Positions 6,874-9,042 of a stretch of 9,042 nt of DNA are shown in pieces (position 1 is the stretch's first letter; each line of letters opens with the position of its first letter). Made by a program: the position numbers and the translations under genes. The notes under the pieces were generated by a model. The model did no database searches and had not been told where the DNA came from. It saw only the letters and a list, made by a program, of their open reading frames with translations. Source of the stretch: an uncultured Curvibacter sp. (GTDB taxonomy: Bacteria; Pseudomonadota; Gammaproteobacteria; Burkholderiales; Burkholderiaceae); the NCBI GenBank assembly GCA_946481355.1, contig CAMLNH010000089.1, positions 1 to 9,042 on the forward strand, read 5' to 3'.

Positions 6874-6899
6874 CACCGCGACGCCCATGCGCCGCGGTG
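6874..6899 (+). other. 7-bp inverted repeat between the His-rich gene and the receptor gene
   Basis: CACCGCG (6874-6880) and CGCGGTG (6893-6899) are perfect complements around a 12-nt loop, with a short TTTT at 6907-6910. It lies in the 72-bp gap before the receptor. It could lower or tune read-through, or be a protein site. Too weak to call a terminator. Confidence 0.35.
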
Positions 6900-6927
6900 T
6901 GTCGCCTTTTGATTCAACGAGAACCCC

Positions 6928-8943
6928 ATGCGCAAAACTTCCCATCTCTCCAGATCCTTCCGCCTCAGCGCCATCGCCAGCCTCAGCCTGCTGGCCTGCA
7001 GCAGCTGGGCCCATGAGAACGCCACGCTCGACACCGTGGTCGTCACCGGCAACCCGCTGGGCTCTACCGAGCTGATCGCACCCGTCGATCAACTCAACAA
7101 CTACGAACTGCTGCAGCGCGGCCAGACCACGCTGGGCGAGACGCTCAACGGCATGCCCGGCGTGAGCAGCACCTATTTCGGCCCCAACGCCAGCCGTCCC
7201 GTGATCCGTGGCCAGGACGGTGACCGTATCACCATCCTCAACAACGGCAGCGCCAGCCTGGACCTGTCGTCCCTGAGCTACGACCATGCTGTGGCGCTCG
7301 ACCCCCTGCTGATCGAGCGCGTCGAGGTGCTGCGCGGCCCGGGCGTGCTGCAGTACGGCGGCAGCGCTGTGGGCGGCGTGGTCAACGTGATCGACGGCCG
7401 CATCCACCGCGAGCCGCTGTTCGGCGAGAAGGGTGGCGTGGCCGGCCGGCTCGACGCCGGCTTTGCCACCGGCAACAAGGAGCAGGGCGGTGCCGTGGTG
7501 CTCGACGCCGGCACCAACCGCTACACCCTGCATGTGGACGCCATGTCGCGCAAGACCGAAGACGTCGCGGTGCCGGTCAGCCTGGACTGCACCAAGAACG
7601 GCGTCACCACGACGGACCGCCGCATCTGCAATTCGGCGAGCGAGACTCATGGCGGCGCAGTGGGCGGCACGCTGTTCTTCGACCGCGGTTACCTCGGTGC
7701 CTCGGCTGCCATTTATGACAAGAACTACGGCGCCGTGGCCGAGGACGAAGTCACGATCCGCATGCGCTCCAACCGCTACGCGCTCGAAGGCGAGCTGCGC
7801 GAGCTGGGCCCGTTCTTCCAGAGCGTCAAGGCCCAGTACAGCCTGACCGACTACGCCCACACCGAGTTCGAAGGCAGCGAGGTCGGCACGCGCTTCAAGA
7901 CCAAGGGCCAGGACCTGCGCCTGGAAGCCCGCCATGCGCGCATCGGCCAGCTCGACGGCGTGATCGGCCTGCAGTTCGACAGCAGCGACTTCTCGGCCAA
8001 CGGCGACGAAGCCTATGCCCCCAACAGCCGCACCCGCAGCAGCGCAGCCTTCGTGCACGAGGAACTGGGCACGTCCTGGGGCAAGCTCAGCGCCGGAGCA
8101 CGTGTGGAGTCGGTGCGCGTGGAGTCCCTGGGCATCGATGGCAACGCGGCCTTCACGCCAGGTTCGCGCAGCTTCAACCCGGCCAGCTACGCCCTGGGCG
8201 CGTTGTGGAAAGTGGCACCCGAGTGGCAGCTGACGTCCAACGTCTCGCTCAACGAGCGTGCGCCGCGCCACTACGAGCTCTACGCCAACGGCGAGCACGT
8301 GGCGACCAATTCCGAGGAGATCGGCAACCCCGATCTGGCCAAGGAACGCTCGGCCAACGTCGACATCGGCGCGGCCTGGAAGCGCGGCGCGCACAAGGCC
8401 CAGGTGCAGCTGTTCCAGCACCGCTTCAGTAACTACATCTCGCTCGAGGGCACGGATCTGGCCGCCTCGCCGCCGCAGTACACCTACACCCAGGTGCAGG
8501 CCCGCTTCACCGGCCTGGAAACCAGTGGCAACGTGCGCCTGCTCGACACCCTGCACAAGCTGGACCTGGGCCTGCGCGCCGACACCGTGCGGGCCGAGAA
8601 CACCAGCACCGGACAGCCCCTGCCGCGCATCGCCCCGCACCGCGTGGGAGCCACGTTGCAGTGGAGCCGCGCGGCCTGGAGCGCGCGTCTGGGCGTGGAC
8701 CGTTATGCGGGCCAGGACCGGGTGCCGGATGGCCAGCGCACGACGGAGGGCTACACGCTGTGGAATGCGGGTTTGAGTCTGCGGGACAAGGTCAGTGGTT
8801 TGCCGGCGCTTTGGTATGCGCGGGTGGACAACCTGACCAACACCCTGGCTTATTCGTCTTCTTCGATCTTGACGCAGACGCGGCCTGGGGGTGTTCCTTT
8901 GCCGGGGCGGAGTCTCAAGGTCGGGTTGCAGCTCAGCTTCTGA
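6928..8943 (+). CDS. TonB-dependent outer-membrane receptor, ZnuD-like (putative zinc receptor)
   Basis: Outer-membrane gated receptor (671 aa) that takes up its ligand using TonB energy. It has a signal peptide (about 1-28, SSWA then HEN), TonB box DTVVVTG (35-41), and a plug domain (about 45-157) with PVIRGQDGDRITILNNG and RVEVLRGPGVLQYGGSAVGGVVNV. A beta-barrel follows, ending in the classical terminal Phe (LKVGLQLSF). C221 and C234 flank a 12-residue segment that probably forms an extracellular disulfide loop. Barrel segments such as NRYALEGELRELGPF, YAHTEFEGSEVGTRFK and DLRLEARHARIGQLDGVIGLQ match my memory of ZnuD-family receptors. However, the His-rich external loop known from Neisseria ZnuD is missing around residues 265-283. 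It is the last gene of the operon. Zinc is the best guess for ligand; another metal is possible. Confidence 0.9.
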   Translation: MRKTSHLSRSFRLSAIASLSLLACSSWAHENATLDTVVVTGNPLGSTELIAPVDQLNNYELLQRGQTTLGETLNGMPGVSSTYFGPNASRPVIRGQDGDRITILNNGSASLDLSSLSYDHAVALDPLLIERVEVLRGPGVLQYGGSAVGGVVNVIDGRIHREPLFGEKGGVAGRLDAGFATGNKEQGGAVVLDAGTNRYTLHVDAMSRKTEDVAVPVSLDCTKNGVTTTDRRICNSASETHGGAVGGTLFFDRGYLGASAAIYDKNYGAVAEDEVTIRMRSNRYALEGELRELGPFFQSVKAQYSLTDYAHTEFEGSEVGTRFKTKGQDLRLEARHARIGQLDGVIGLQFDSSDFSANGDEAYAPNSRTRSSAAFVHEELGTSWGKLSAGARVESVRVESLGIDGNAAFTPGSRSFNPASYALGALWKVAPEWQLTSNVSLNERAPRHYELYANGEHVATNSEEIGNPDLAKERSANVDIGAAWKRGAHKAQVQLFQHRFSNYISLEGTDLAASPPQYTYTQVQARFTGLETSGNVRLLDTLHKLDLGLRADTVRAENTSTGQPLPRIAPHRVGATLQWSRAAWSARLGVDRYAGQDRVPDGQRTTEGYTLWNAGLSLRDKVSGLPALWYARVDNLTNTLAYSSSSILTQTRPGGVPLPGRSLKVGLQLSF

Positions 8944-8975
8944 TCAGAGTCGCTGGATAGCGTGGCAAGCCGGGT

Positions 8976-9005
8976 CTCGGCCCGGCGGCCGAGGTACTTT
9001 TCTTT
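8976..9005 (+). terminator. probable intrinsic terminator after the receptor gene
   Basis: CTCGGCC (8976-8982) and GGCCGAG (8987-8993) form a perfect 7-bp stem with a CGGC loop, followed by a T-rich tract GTACTTTTCTTT (8994-9005), 32 bp after the receptor stop. A competing stem GCCGGG/CCCGGC (8969-8974 with 8981-8986) overlaps it. The T tract is also the left arm of the large inverted repeat. Confidence 0.55.
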
Positions 9006-9026
9006 GCTTCGCCAAAGAAAAGTACC
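8993..9026. repeat. perfect 14-bp inverted repeat, probable interspersed repeat element
   Basis: GGTACTTTTCTTTG (8993-9006) and CAAAGAAAAGTACC (9013-9026) are exact complements around the 6-nt loop CTTCGC. An A/G-rich partial echo (CAAAAGAAAGGCG) follows to the window edge. I recall near-identical AAAGAAAAGTACCCAAAAGAAAGGCG blocks scattered between genes in Comamonadaceae and other proteobacteria, so this is probably the edge of a multicopy element. It could also work as a bidirectional terminator. Confidence 0.65.
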
Positions 9027-9042
9027 CAAAAGAAAGGCGAGC

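Noticed and set aside
6988..6999. Possible lipobox (LLAC) in the receptor signal peptide
   Set aside because: Leu at the -2 position is atypical and TonB receptors are seldom lipoproteins; cleavage at SSWA before HEN is more likely.
6667..8640. 657-residue open frame antisense to the receptor gene
   Set aside because: It is His/Ala/Gly/Val-rich without any domain, and mirrors the codon bias of the real plus-strand receptor, which has a signal peptide, TonB box, plug and terminal Phe.
1..9042. tRNA, rRNA, CRISPR array, insertion sequence or phage genes
   Set aside because: No cloverleaf-like segments, regularly spaced repeats, transposase-like frames or phage-type proteins were seen; nearly all bases are covered by the ten genes described.

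Overview
The window is high-GC DNA (strong G/C preference at third codon positions) that looks like a chromosome segment from a betaproteobacterium, most likely Burkholderiales/Comamonadaceae. That placement rests on protein style, codon use and a repeat at the right edge, all judged from memory; no search was run.

Left third (1-3117, minus strand): a drug-efflux type operon read right to left, in the order TetR-family repressor, periplasmic adaptor (membrane fusion protein), and the N-terminal ~415 residues of an RND inner-membrane pump that runs off the left edge. The promoter region (3132-3178) holds a good sigma70-like promoter with an imperfect palindrome touching its -10 box, the layout expected for an autorepressed TetR operon. 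No outer-membrane channel gene is visible; it may lie beyond position 1.

Middle and right (3272-8943, plus strand): seven genes on one strand, tightly packed: methionine sulfoxide reductase msrA, a LolD/MacB-like ABC ATPase, a four-helix FtsX/MacB-like permease, an 80-residue secreted four-Cys protein, a DUF3299-type exported protein with CxxC, a His-rich membrane-anchored protein, and a TonB-dependent receptor resembling the zinc receptor ZnuD. The first four junctions are 4-bp overlaps, 13 bp, or an 11-bp overlap, so translation is probably coupled. The ATPase-permease-DUF3299 core recalls the zinc-responsive PA4063-PA4066 locus of Pseudomonas aeruginosa and ZrgABCDE of Vibrio cholerae. My reading is a metal (probably zinc) acquisition unit: the receptor brings the metal across the outer membrane, small His/Cys proteins handle it in the periplasm, and the ABC complex acts at the inner membrane. 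Metal identity is inferred, and I see no consensus Zur box.

Right edge (8944-9042): no gene. It holds two mutually exclusive GC-rich hairpins, a T-rich tract, and a perfect 14-bp inverted repeat that probably belongs to an interspersed repeat family and may act as terminator for the receptor transcript.
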